DNA of 64,000 bases. Source: Herbaspirillum rhizosphaerae_A (GTDB lineage: Bacteria; Pseudomonadota; Gammaproteobacteria; Burkholderiales; Burkholderiaceae_D). Below, piece after piece: positions 16,286 through 25,052 of the stretch (positions are counted from its first letter, which is position 1; every line of letters starts with the position of its first letter). The stretch is taken from contig NZ_JAQQFR010000013.1 in assembly GCF_046025915.1 (NCBI RefSeq), positions 1 to 64,000 on the forward strand. Direction: 5' to 3'. Position numbers and translations under genes: made by a program. Below the pieces are notes generated by a model. That model was not told where the DNA came from and did not search any database. It was given only the letters and a program-made list of their open reading frames with translations.

Positions 16286-17488
16286 ATGAATAATAATCAG
16301 CTTGATGCAAATAAGAAAATACTTCGGAATGTAGTGGAAAAACCAGCGGGATTCGCAAAGACGGTCGTCAGTGATACCGGGAAGTTGCTGCTGACAGATG
16401 GGGAGTTGAGTCCAAGAAGAGGAATGGTTAGTTCCGTCATTGCCATTACTCTCGGTTTGTTGAGTTTGCTGGGGGTGCTGGCGTTTCACTTTCCTCAGTA
16501 CCTGACAACGCCTGAGTTAAGGCAAGTCTATTCTGTTGATGTGATGCGCAGAGTTCTGTTTTTCTCCTTGTTGATCGCTGGTGCGCTCTCAGTGGGCAAT
16601 CTGGTGCTCGGTCGCCAGCGCACATTCAATGCTGCGGCAATGGTGCTGGTGGTGGCGGCAGTTGCGTTGGGTGGCTCGCGTGTACCCGTCGGGGATTTCC
16701 CGTCGCATACACCTTATATCGGGATGGACTGGTTCATTCTCGATTTGTTGGGATCGACCATTGTTTTCGTCTTGATTGAGAAGTTGTTCCCGCTCTATAA
16801 AAATCAAGTCGTGTTTCGCAAAGAATGGCAGACCGACATGGTCCACTTTGCGGTCAACCATTTCATTGTTGGCTTAGTGCTGCTGGTCGTCAATTTTTTG
16901 ATCCACCGGGTATTCGGCTGGCTGGTGCATGCCGACTTTCAGCAGGCGGTTGCCAGCATCAACTTCTGGCTGCAACTGTTCTTATGCGTTCTGGTCGCAG
17001 ATTTGATGGAGTACGGCGTACATCGTGCTTACCATGAGGTGCCTTTCTTGTGGCGCTTCCACGCTGTGCACCACAGCGTCAAGATGATGGACTGGCTGGC
17101 AGGGTCGCGTCAGCACATGCTGGAATTGATTCTGACCCGCGTGGTCGTGCTGGGGCCATTGTTCGTTCTGGGATTCAATCAATCCGTCGTGAGCACGTAC
17201 ATCATCATTGTCGGTTTCCAGGCAGTCTTCAATCACTCGAATGTGCATTTGCCGTGGGGCCCGTTGAAGTATATTTTCGTAACGCCGGATTTCCATCATT
17301 GGCACCATGCATCGGATGATGAGGCGATCGACAGGAACTATGCGGCGCATTTTTCATTCATTGACTATTTTCTTGGTACGGCTGTGAAATCGATCAAGAA
17401 ATTTCCTGAAAAATATGGCGTTGTCGGTGATTACATGCCGGATGGTTTTTTGAAACAGCAGTCTTTCCCATTCAAAAAAAACCAATGA
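16286..17488 (+). CDS. Sterol desaturase/fatty-acid hydroxylase-family membrane protein
   Basis: A ~400-residue integral membrane protein. After several N-terminal helices, the C-terminal half (~220-370) carries the di-iron histidine clusters of the family: HRAYH, HAVHH, and later HHWHH, plus NHSN between them. Such enzymes hydroxylate or desaturate lipids (fatty acids, sterols, carotenoids, ornithine lipids) using O2. The extra ~150-residue N-terminal membrane region is longer than in minimal family members. Substrate unknown. Start chosen at 16286 because the -10 box lies upstream of it and downstream of the longer candidate start. Confidence 0.85.
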   Translation: MNNNQLDANKKILRNVVEKPAGFAKTVVSDTGKLLLTDGELSPRRGMVSSVIAITLGLLSLLGVLAFHFPQYLTTPELRQVYSVDVMRRVLFFSLLIAGALSVGNLVLGRQRTFNAAAMVLVVAAVALGGSRVPVGDFPSHTPYIGMDWFILDLLGSTIVFVLIEKLFPLYKNQVVFRKEWQTDMVHFAVNHFIVGLVLLVVNFLIHRVFGWLVHADFQQAVASINFWLQLFLCVLVADLMEYGVHRAYHEVPFLWRFHAVHHSVKMMDWLAGSRQHMLELILTRVVVLGPLFVLGFNQSVVSTYIIIVGFQAVFNHSNVHLPWGPLKYIFVTPDFHHWHHASDDEAIDRNYAAHFSFIDYFLGTAVKSIKKFPEKYGVVGDYMPDGFLKQQSFPFKKNQ

Positions 17489-17507
17489 TGAAAGTACGCT
17501 AAAGAAA

Positions 17508-17545
17508 ATAAAAGGGGCAGCCCCTGAGCTGCCCCTTTTATTTTG
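17508..17545. terminator. Bidirectional terminator between desaturase and parC
   Basis: GGGGCAGC (17514-17521) / GCTGCCCC (17528-17535) flanked by AAAA and TTTT, serving both convergent genes. Confidence 0.9.
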
Positions 17546-17558
17546 GAAGACGAGCTTG

Positions 17559-19880
17559 TTAAATCGCCGCCAGCGTCGTCGCTTTCAACTTCGACTCCAG
17601 CGCCTTGCCCTTGCGTGCGCGCTTGCCGATGTGCAGACCCAGCGCCACGGCTGACAGCGATACACTCTGGTCCTTGCCGCCACGGCCGGTGCCGGAGACC
17701 AGTACACCCTTTTGGGTGATGGCTTGTGCGGCGAGCAGCTTTTCGTTCTTTTCCAGTTCCATCAGGATCACGCCGCGGCCACCGCTCGACAGGGTCTTGA
17801 TTTCATCCAGACCAAACACCAGCAGACGTCCTTGTCCCGACAGGCAGGCAATCGCGCTGGCGCCGACTGGCATCGGACGTGGCGCCAGTGGCAGGTCGCC
17901 TTCGTCCAGCGTGATGAAGGCTTTGCCGCCCTTGACGCGGCTGAGCATGTCGCCAAGCTTGGCGGTGAAGCCGTACCCGGCATCGGATGCCAGCAGCATT
18001 TGCGTATCGAGGGGGCCTGCGAAGTAGTGCAGCAGGTTGCTTCCTTGGCCACTACTGCTGCCGAGGTCGACCAGCGTCGTAATCGGTACGCCGTCGCCGC
18101 GTGCGTTCGGCAGTGAGTTGACGCCAACCGTGTAGACGCGGCCGTTGGAGCCGAAGCCCAGCAGGTTGTCGACCGTGCGGCACTCGAAAGCACCATACAG
18201 GCCGTCACCGGCCTTGAAGGTGAATTGCGTTGCGTCGTGGCCGTGGCCGCTGCGTGCGCGCACCCAGCCTTTTTGCGAAATGATGACGGTGACGGGTTCG
18301 TCGATGATCTTTTGTTCGACCACGGCTTTTTCCGCCACTTCGATCACGGTGCGGCGATCGTCGCCGAATTGCTTTTCGTCAGCTTCGATTTCCTTGATGA
18401 CCAGGCGCTTCATCGATGAAGGATTTTCCAGCAGGTCTTGCAGCGTCGATTTCTCGTTACGCAGCTCGGCCAGTTCTTGCTGAATCTTGATGGTCTCCAG
18501 ACGCGCCAGTTGGCGCAGGCGGATTTCCAGGATGTCTTCAGCCTGGCGGTCTGAGAGCTTGAAAGCTTCAATCAACGCCGGCTTCGGCTCATCCGATTCG
18601 CGGATAATCTTGATGACTTTATCGATATTCAGCAGGATCGCTTCGCGGCCTTCGAGGATGTGGATGCGATCCTCGACTTTTTGCAATTTGAACTGCGTGC
18701 GGCGGGTGATGGTTTCAAAGCGGAAGCTGATCCATTCGCTGAGGATGTCGCCCAGACCTTTCTGGCGTGGGCGTCCGTCGCCGCCGATCATCACGAGGTT
18801 GATCGACGAGCTGGTTTCCAGAGACGTCTGAGCCAGCAGCGTGTTCATGAACTCGGTCTGATCCTGATTCTTGGACTTCGGCTCGAACACCAGGCGCACT
18901 GCCGCTTCACGGCCCGATTCGTCGCGCACCGCATCCAGCATCGCCAGGATGCTTTGCTTCTGTGCCTGCTGTTCCGGCGTGAGGGTTTTCTTGCCGAGCT
19001 TGATCTTGGGATTGGTCAGTTCTTCGACTTCTTCCAGCACCTTCTGCGACGACACGCCCGGCGGCAATTCTGTGATGACCGCTTGCCACTGTCCGCGCGC
19101 CATGTCTTCGATCTTCCAGCGTGCACGCACCTTGAGGCTGCCACGGCCGCTTTGGTAGATCTCGGCAATCGTCGACGGCGGTGTGATGATCTGGCCGCCG
19201 CCCGGGAAGTCTGGCCCGGTGACATGGGTCATCAGTTCTTCGTGTGTGATCTTGGGATTGCGGATCATCGCGACCGCGGCCCGCGCGACTTCACGCAGGT
19301 TATGCGACGGGATTTCAGTCGCCATGCCGACCGCGATGCCTGATGCGCCGTTCAGCAGCAGGAAGGGCAGGCGTGCCGGGAGCAGTTTCGGTTCTTCGGT
19401 CGATCCGTCATAGTTCGGCTGGAAGTCGACCGTGCCCATGCCGATTTCATCGAGCAGCAGCTTGCTGATTGGCGTCAGACGGGCTTCCGTGTAGCGCATC
19501 GCCGCAGCGCCGTCGCCATCGCGCGAGCCGAAGTTGCCCTGACCGTCGATCAGCGGATAGCGCAGCGAGAAGTCTTGTGCCATACGCACCAGCGCGTCAT
19601 ACACCGACTGGTCGCCGTGCGGGTGCAGCTTACCGAGCACGTCACCGACCACGGCGGCCGATTTGCGCGGCTTGGCGGTGGCGTTCAGGCCGAGTTCGTT
19701 CATCGCGTACAGGATGCGGCGCTGCACCGGCTTCTGGCCATCAGCGACGTCGGGCAGGGCGCGTCCCTTGACCACCGAAATGGCGTAGTCGAGATAGGCG
19801 CGCTCGGCGAAGGTCGACAGCGTCAGCGATTCGCCGTCGGATGGTGCGGCTTGTTCAAACAGATTGGCTTGTTCAGTCAT
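17559..19880 (-). CDS. parC: DNA topoisomerase IV subunit A
   Basis: A 773-residue type IIA topoisomerase A subunit. N-terminal breakage-reunion domain with ALPDVADGQKPVQRRILYAM, KSAAVVGDVLGKLHPHGD and catalytic Tyr130 in AAAMRYTEAR; the coiled coil with LSDRQAEDILEIRLRQL at ~445; then a six-bladed C-terminal wrapping domain. It decatenates replicated chromosomes with ParE. By eye the quinolone-determining positions corresponding to E. coli Ser80 and Glu84 are Gln91 and Asp95. Same strand as, and 1 kb downstream of, parE with a lytic transglycosylase gene between. Confidence 0.96.
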   Translation of the reverse strand: MTEQANLFEQAAPSDGESLTLSTFAERAYLDYAISVVKGRALPDVADGQKPVQRRILYAMNELGLNATAKPRKSAAVVGDVLGKLHPHGDQSVYDALVRMAQDFSLRYPLIDGQGNFGSRDGDGAAAMRYTEARLTPISKLLLDEIGMGTVDFQPNYDGSTEEPKLLPARLPFLLLNGASGIAVGMATEIPSHNLREVARAAVAMIRNPKITHEELMTHVTGPDFPGGGQIITPPSTIAEIYQSGRGSLKVRARWKIEDMARGQWQAVITELPPGVSSQKVLEEVEELTNPKIKLGKKTLTPEQQAQKQSILAMLDAVRDESGREAAVRLVFEPKSKNQDQTEFMNTLLAQTSLETSSSINLVMIGGDGRPRQKGLGDILSEWISFRFETITRRTQFKLQKVEDRIHILEGREAILLNIDKVIKIIRESDEPKPALIEAFKLSDRQAEDILEIRLRQLARLETIKIQQELAELRNEKSTLQDLLENPSSMKRLVIKEIEADEKQFGDDRRTVIEVAEKAVVEQKIIDEPVTVIISQKGWVRARSGHGHDATQFTFKAGDGLYGAFECRTVDNLLGFGSNGRVYTVGVNSLPNARGDGVPITTLVDLGSSSGQGSNLLHYFAGPLDTQMLLASDAGYGFTAKLGDMLSRVKGGKAFITLDEGDLPLAPRPMPVGASAIACLSGQGRLLVFGLDEIKTLSSGGRGVILMELEKNEKLLAAQAITQKGVLVSGTGRGGKDQSVSLSAVALGLHIGKRARKGKALESKLKATTLAAI

Positions 19881-19912
19881 GTGGCTGGGTTGCGTTGATG
19901 TCGTTGTGTGAA

Positions 19913-20758
19913 TTATTCGATGGAAGTCGGTGGCGGCATGCTGCGGCGGCCCGGCAAGATGATTTCGATGCGGCGCGGTTTTTCCGCGTTATCACCGGCA
20001 TTGCCTGCGTTGTTGGTGGCGTTGCCGCCCGGCTGGTACAACCGATAGAACTGCGCCACCAGTTGCACGTAATTGCGAGTTTCCGGATAGGGCGGGATCT
20101 GGTTGTTGTACTTCTGCACGGCGCGTTCGCCGGCATTGTAGGAGGCAATCGCCAGTTCCAGCCGCTTTGGGAAAAGCGCCTGCAAGTCGCGCAGATAACG
20201 CGCGGCCAGACGGATGTTGATCTTCGGATCGGTCAGCTTTTGCTGGATAGTCTTGCGACGATCGCCCTGGACGCCATAACGCTCGGCGGTCTCCGGCATG
20301 ATCTGCATCAGGCCGATGGCGCCTTTGGGCGAGACGGCGGTCGGGTTGAAACCGGATTCAGCCGCCATGATCGCTTTCAGCAAGGCTGGCTCGACCGAGA
20401 ATTCCTTCGCACTCTGATCCAGCATGGTTTCATACTTTTTCAGATTCGGATGCTGCAGCATCAGCTTCATCAGCGGCGAGGACATGTTCTGTTTCACGTC
20501 AACGCCGGGGATTCCTTTTGCGATTTTGTTCGAGTCGAAGGTGGCGTCGCCACGCATGAACAACTGATAGCGGTCATCGAGCTTCTCCGTCGACACGTGC
20601 GCCATACCGTCGGCGTCGATGTAACCGTAGACATCGGCATGCGCAGGCGCTGTGGTCAACGACATGCACAACGCAGCGGTCGCAACAGCAACCGGCAACG
20701 CTCCCGAAAGGAAGCGGCGCCAGAGACCTGGTTGCATGATGTCGTTGCGGATGCGCAT
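19913..20758 (-). CDS. Lytic transglycosylase (SLT family) with DUF4124-like N-terminus
   Basis: A 281-residue exported protein: signal peptide to about residue 41 (LCMSLTTAPAHA), a short DUF4124-like segment (DVYGYIDADGMAHVS), then an SLT domain (~112-260) with catalytic Glu134 in IMAAESGFNP and the family motifs GAIGLMQIMP and AIASYNAGERAV. It cleaves the MurNAc-GlcNAc bond of peptidoglycan in the periplasm with anhydro product formation. It starts 9 bp after the parE stop and is followed by parC, so it probably travels in the same transcript; functional linkage to topoisomerase IV is not implied. Confidence 0.9.
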   Translation of the reverse strand: MRIRNDIMQPGLWRRFLSGALPVAVATAALCMSLTTAPAHADVYGYIDADGMAHVSTEKLDDRYQLFMRGDATFDSNKIAKGIPGVDVKQNMSSPLMKLMLQHPNLKKYETMLDQSAKEFSVEPALLKAIMAAESGFNPTAVSPKGAIGLMQIMPETAERYGVQGDRRKTIQQKLTDPKINIRLAARYLRDLQALFPKRLELAIASYNAGERAVQKYNNQIPPYPETRNYVQLVAQFYRLYQPGGNATNNAGNAGDNAEKPRRIEIILPGRRSMPPPTSIE

Positions 20759-20767
20759 TTTGCTGTC

Positions 20768-22756
20768 TTAAATGTCCGCTTCCGCTTCGTTGCCGTGCTC
20801 TTCGATCCAGGCACGGCGCGAGGCGGCTTCGCCCTTGCCCATGAGCATGGTGAAGCGCGCTTCCGAAGCGATATGGTCGAGTTCGCCCAAAGAGACCGGC
20901 AGCAGGCGGCGGGTGTCGGGGTTCATGGTGGTTTCCCACAACTGTTCCGCGTTCATTTCACCCAGGCCTTTGAAGCGCGATATGCTCCATGCGCCTTCTT
21001 TCAGACCGTCCTTGCGCAGCTTGTCTTCGATCGCTTCCAGTTCACCGTCGTCGAGTGCGTACAGCTTTTGCACCGGCTTCTTGCCGCGCGCCGGCGCGTC
21101 GACGCGATACAGCGGCGGACGTGCGATACAGATGTGGCCGTGGTCGATCAGTTTGGGGAAATGCTTGAAGAACAGCGTCAGCAACAACACCTGAATGTGT
21201 GAGCCGTCAACGTCCGCATCGGAGAGGATGCAGATTTTGCCGTAGCGCAGTCCGGTCAGGTCTGGTGTGTCGGTGTGGCCATGCGGATCGACGCCAATGG
21301 CGACGGCGATATCGTGGATTTCATTGTTGGCAAACAGACGGTCGCGCTCGGTTTCCCAAGCGTTCAGCACCTTGCCGCGCAATGGGAGGATCGCCTGAAA
21401 CTCTTTGTCGCGGCCCATCTTTGCCGAGCCGCCGGCGGAGTCGCCCTCGACCAGAAAGATTTCATTGCGTGTGATGTCGTTGGATTCGCAATCGGTCAGT
21501 TTGCCCGGTAACACGGCCACGCCGGAAGATTTTTTCTTCTCGACTTTTTGTGCCGAACGCAGACGGCTTTGCGCCTGCTTGATCACGAGGTCAGCCAGCT
21601 TCTTGCCGTATTCGACGTGCTGGTTCAGCCACAGCTCCAGCGCCGGACGCGAGAAGGTCGACACCAGACGCACGGCATCGCGCGAATTCAGGCGTTCCTT
21701 GATCTGGCCCTGGAATTGCGGATCGAGCACCTTGGCCGACAGCACGAAAGAGACGCGTGCGAACACGTCTTCCGGCAACAGCTTGACGCCCTTGGGCAGC
21801 AGCGAGTGCATTTCGACGAAGCTCTTCACTGCCGAGAACAGACCTTCGCGCAGACCGGACTCATGCGTACCGCCGGCTGAGGTCGGGATCAGGTTGACGT
21901 AGGATTCACGTACCACGTTGCCTTCTTCCGTCCATGCCACCACCCATGCTGCGCCTTCGCCTTCAGCAAAACCTTCGGCATCGGCGCCGGCGTATTGCTC
22001 GCCTTCAAACAGCGGGATCAATGGATCGGCGCTGGTCGATTGCGCCAGCGATTCCATCAGATAGCCACGCAGGCCTTGATCGTATTGCCAGCTTTGCACG
22101 TCGCCGGTTTTGCCATTGACGAGCGATACCTTCACGCCCGGCAGCAGCACTGCCTTGGAGCGCAACAGGCGTTGCAGTTCTTGCTGCGAAATCGTTGGCG
22201 AGTCGAAGTATTTGGGATTCGGCCAGACCGTTACGCGGGTACCGGACTTCTTGTCCTCCCGCGTCATTGGACGCGACTTCAGCTTCTCGATCAGATCGCC
22301 GTCGGAGAAGGCCAGCGTATGTACGCCAGCTTCACGCCAGACCGTGATTTCAAGGCGCGAAGCCAGCGCGTTGGTGACCGATACGCCAACACCGTGCAGA
22401 CCGCCCGAGAAGGCATAGGCGCCGCCGCTGCCCTTATCGAACTTGCCGCCGGCGTGCAGGCGGGTAAAGACGATTTCGACCGTCGGCACGCCTTCTTCCG
22501 GATGCATGCCGACCGGGATGCCACGGCCGTCATCCTCGACGCTGACGCTGCCGTCGGGATTGAGCGTGACCATGATGTTCTTGCCGTGACCGCCCAGCGC
22601 TTCATCCGAGGCATTGTCGATGACTTCCTGGAGGATGTGCAGGGGATTCTCGGTCCGGGTGTACATGCCCGGACGTTGCTTGACCGGTTCCAGTCCTTTC
22701 AGGACGCGGATGGATGATTCGCTGTATTCAGACGGGGATGTTTTTTTAGTTGCCAT
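20768..22756 (-). CDS. parE: DNA topoisomerase IV subunit B
   Basis: A 662-residue GHKL-type topoisomerase B subunit. Start at 22756 (MATKKTSPSEYS) is preferred to the longer frame, which extends 26 non-conserved residues. Landmarks: KQRPGMYT, VIDNASDEAL (Mg-ATP Asn), VEDDGRGIPVGMH, GGLHGVGVSVTNALS-like loop, and the TOPRIM motifs EIFLVEGDSAGGSA, PLRGKVLNA and LSDADVDGSHI. It supplies ATPase activity to ParC. First gene of parE-slt-parC. Confidence 0.95.
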   Translation of the reverse strand: MATKKTSPSEYSESSIRVLKGLEPVKQRPGMYTRTENPLHILQEVIDNASDEALGGHGKNIMVTLNPDGSVSVEDDGRGIPVGMHPEEGVPTVEIVFTRLHAGGKFDKGSGGAYAFSGGLHGVGVSVTNALASRLEITVWREAGVHTLAFSDGDLIEKLKSRPMTREDKKSGTRVTVWPNPKYFDSPTISQQELQRLLRSKAVLLPGVKVSLVNGKTGDVQSWQYDQGLRGYLMESLAQSTSADPLIPLFEGEQYAGADAEGFAEGEGAAWVVAWTEEGNVVRESYVNLIPTSAGGTHESGLREGLFSAVKSFVEMHSLLPKGVKLLPEDVFARVSFVLSAKVLDPQFQGQIKERLNSRDAVRLVSTFSRPALELWLNQHVEYGKKLADLVIKQAQSRLRSAQKVEKKKSSGVAVLPGKLTDCESNDITRNEIFLVEGDSAGGSAKMGRDKEFQAILPLRGKVLNAWETERDRLFANNEIHDIAVAIGVDPHGHTDTPDLTGLRYGKICILSDADVDGSHIQVLLLTLFFKHFPKLIDHGHICIARPPLYRVDAPARGKKPVQKLYALDDGELEAIEDKLRKDGLKEGAWSISRFKGLGEMNAEQLWETTMNPDTRRLLPVSLGELDHIASEARFTMLMGKGEAASRRAWIEEHGNEAEADI

Positions 22757-23087
22757 GCAGGTGAGGTACTGGAATCTGGAAATCGATGAATCGGCGAGTC
22801 GGTGCGTCGGTACGTTGACGATGCATCGGGGCAAGCCACCGATGAGGCTCCTGAAAGCTGAGCCAAATGCGCATTCTAATGAAAAATTGACGACGGCAGG
22901 AAGTTTGGCTTGTTTCCAAAATGAAAGGTTGTCAATTTGGAATTGCTATGCCCGTGTCATCGCTGCCGGGATTTGGCCGCTACCCGGTGCGATAGGCTAT
23001 ATTGACGTCCACTTAAGCCATTTTAGTCCTATGTGCCGCTGTATCGTTGTCATACCGCCGCGCAGACGCACTGTCGTACCCGATTCT
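22757..23087. other. Intergenic region between parE and nitroreductase gene
   Basis: 331 bp without a convincing gene. It must hold the divergent promoters of parE (minus) and the nitroreductase gene (plus). A plus-strand frame covering it has no conserved residues before the nitroreductase start. No hairpin or repeat stood out. Confidence 0.5.
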
Positions 23088-23768
23088 ATGACCGATTCTC
23101 TTTTGTCGTTTTCTGACTTACTTCATTCCCGCAATTCCACCCGAGGCTTTCTCGACCGCCCCTTGCCTGACGGCATGCTGGCCGAATTGCTGTCCATGGC
23201 GCGCCGCGCGCCCAGTGGCGCCAATCTGCAACCAGGCGAATTCATCTCGCTGGAAGGCGAGGCACGTGCGCGATTGTCGGCGGCGTTGGTGGACGCTTTC
23301 CGGACGGGTAAGCAGGAACCGGAAGATTACAGCTATTTTCCACAGCCGATGCCGCAGTCCCTGCGCCGACGTCAGGTCGCGGCTGCCAAGGAGTTGTACG
23401 GCGCCTTGCAGACCGGGCGCGATGATCGGGCCGGACGCGACCGCCAGTTCGAACGCAATTTTAATTTCTTCAATGCGCCGGTCGCCTTGCTGGTGACCAT
23501 CGATGCGCGCATGGGCAGCGGTTGTTACATGGATCTGGGGATGTGTCTGTATGGCCTCATGCTGGCGGCTGCTGCGCATGGCCTTGGCAGTTGCGCCATC
23601 GGCGCGCTGGCCTCGTATCCGGGTTTGATCCGCTCGACGCTGGAGCTGGGTGACGAACATCACATCGTCTGTGGGATCGCCTTGGGATATGCCGATCCGG
23701 ATGCGCCGGAAAATACGGTAAGGACAGAGCGTCTGAAGCCGGAAGAGTTTTTCAGGACGCTGCGTTAG
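23088..23768 (+). CDS. Nitroreductase-family FMN oxidoreductase
   Basis: A 226-residue protein of the nitroreductase fold: HSRNSTRGFLDRPLPDGML (FMN phosphate-binding Arg/Ser), MARRAPSGANLQPGEF, and GLGSCAIGALASYP in the C-terminal half, then HHIVCGIALGYADPDAPEN. The order and length match the enzymes that reduce nitroaromatics, quinones or enoates with NAD(P)H. ATG at 23088 fits the conserved start; longer frames add unrelated residues. Its neighbours on the minus strand are unrelated by orientation. Physiological substrate unknown. Confidence 0.85.
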   Translation: MTDSLLSFSDLLHSRNSTRGFLDRPLPDGMLAELLSMARRAPSGANLQPGEFISLEGEARARLSAALVDAFRTGKQEPEDYSYFPQPMPQSLRRRQVAAAKELYGALQTGRDDRAGRDRQFERNFNFFNAPVALLVTIDARMGSGCYMDLGMCLYGLMLAAAAHGLGSCAIGALASYPGLIRSTLELGDEHHIVCGIALGYADPDAPENTVRTERLKPEEFFRTLR

Positions 23769-23794
23769 TCTTGGCGGTATTCGGTATACCTGTC

Positions 23795-23849
23795 GTCCTG
23801 ACGAAAGTCAGGACCCCAGCGTCGTATTGACTGTCTTCATGGCGCTGGG
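23795..23849. repeat. REP-like double-hairpin element
   Basis: GTCCTGAC-GAAA-GTCAGGAC (23795-23814) is a perfect 8-bp stem with GAAA tetraloop; it is followed directly by CCCAGCG (23815-23821) pairing with CGCTGGG (23843-23849). The compact hairpin pair in the convergent gap between the nitroreductase and thiolase genes is typical of dispersed REP-type repeats and may also act as a terminator. Confidence 0.55.
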
Positions 23850-23867
23850 ACGACTGAAATATAAAAC

Positions 23868-25052
23868 TTAGCAGCGCTCAATAATCGCCGCTGTAGCGAG
23901 ACCTCCGGCCGCGGCGATAGTCGCCAGACCCAACGCGCCATCGGGCGCCGCATGATGCATGTCGGCCAGCAATCGCACCAGACTGATCGCGCCTGACGCC
24001 CCGATAGGATGTCCGCGCCCAAGTCCGCCGCCGTGGCGATTGAGCTGCGCAGGCGACAGATGCAATGTTTCGCAGAACGCGATGGCCTGCGCGGCGAAGG
24101 CGTCGTGCAATTCCACTCCCCACATAGCCCCGATCTTGTTCGCAGTCCGCGCCAGCACCGCCTGCGTGGCATCGATGGCGGCCAGCATCGGCGTTTCGGG
24201 CAAAGCGCCGACGCTGACGCCTGCGCGCCATGTAAATTGCGGACGCAGGTTCAGGCGGCGTGCGGCGTCACGTGTGGCGATGATGACAAACGCCGCACCA
24301 TCGGCGCTCGGTGAAATGGCGATGCGGCTGATGGCATGAGCTTGCCGGGTTGCAGCATCGACGCGCTCGTCATCGGAGATCGCGGCAACCGGCATGCGCG
24401 TGAGGTGGCGCTGATCAAGTGCGCGTGGATAACTGTCGCAAGTGGCTGCACCGATGGCGATGATTTCGTCTTGCACATGGAGGTGTGCAGCGACCGCGCG
24501 TGCATGGCTTTGCAATGCCCAGTCATCTTGTTGCTCGCGCGTGATGCCGGCGGCAAGTGCATGGCGCGCAGCGGCCAGCAGCATATCGGGATCCCGCGCC
24601 GGATCAGGTGCGAAGGCGGGACTGCCGTATTCAATTGCCGGCTCGCCGGGATGGCGTGGACGATGTTGACGTATCGGCGCACGACTCCATGCTTCGACGC
24701 CACCGGCGATCACAACATCGGCGTTGCCTGCCGCCAGCATGCCGTTGGCTAACGCAACAGCATCAAGACCGGCGCAACACTGACTGTCGACCGAGAGGGC
24801 CGGAATGCGATCTGCGCAGCCTGCGGCCAGCGCCAACATGCGCGCCGGGTTACCGCCTGCGCCCATGGCGTTGCCGGCAATCACAGCATCAATGGCGGAG
24901 AGCGGAATGCCGAAACGTTGCAGGATGCCCAGCATGACCGGCGCGCCGATCTCATGCGGCTGCAATGACGACAGCGCGCCACCGACTGGCGTAACCGCGC
25001 TGCGGCCCCAGCCGAGGATGACGGCGTCGTGCATTGTATTCATGGTGCTCAT
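23868..25052 (-). CDS. Thiolase-family acyltransferase, biotin-operon linked
   Basis: A ~394-residue thiolase. Nucleophile Cys92 lies in DSQCCAGLDAVALA; the catalytic His is in NRHGGGLGRGHPIGASG. The C-terminal catalytic Cys of biosynthetic thiolases (usual motif CxGGG) is absent: the corresponding stretch reads LATIAAAGGLATAAI. The enzyme may thus be a degenerate or SCP2-like thiolase, or use another residue. ATG at 25052 overlaps the stop of the preceding acyl-CoA ligase (ATGA), so it is translationally coupled. Together with ligase and BioMNY it forms one minus-strand unit; a role in making or using a biotin-related acyl-CoA is inference. Confidence 0.8.
   Translation of the reverse strand: MSTMNTMHDAVILGWGRSAVTPVGGALSSLQPHEIGAPVMLGILQRFGIPLSAIDAVIAGNAMGAGGNPARMLALAAGCADRIPALSVDSQCCAGLDAVALANGMLAAGNADVVIAGGVEAWSRAPIRQHRPRHPGEPAIEYGSPAFAPDPARDPDMLLAAARHALAAGITREQQDDWALQSHARAVAAHLHVQDEIIAIGAATCDSYPRALDQRHLTRMPVAAISDDERVDAATRQAHAISRIAISPSADGAAFVIIATRDAARRLNLRPQFTWRAGVSVGALPETPMLAAIDATQAVLARTANKIGAMWGVELHDAFAAQAIAFCETLHLSPAQLNRHGGGLGRGHPIGASGAISLVRLLADMHHAAPDGALGLATIAAAGGLATAAIIERC

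Noticed and set aside
19841..21202. 453-codon plus-strand frame across parC/slt/parE
   Set aside because: Antisense to three well-conserved genes, His/Arg/Val-biased composition typical of a GC-driven shadow frame.
22614..23087. N-terminal extension of the nitroreductase frame
   Set aside because: Overlaps parE antisense, has no conserved residues; the family start matches ATG 23088.
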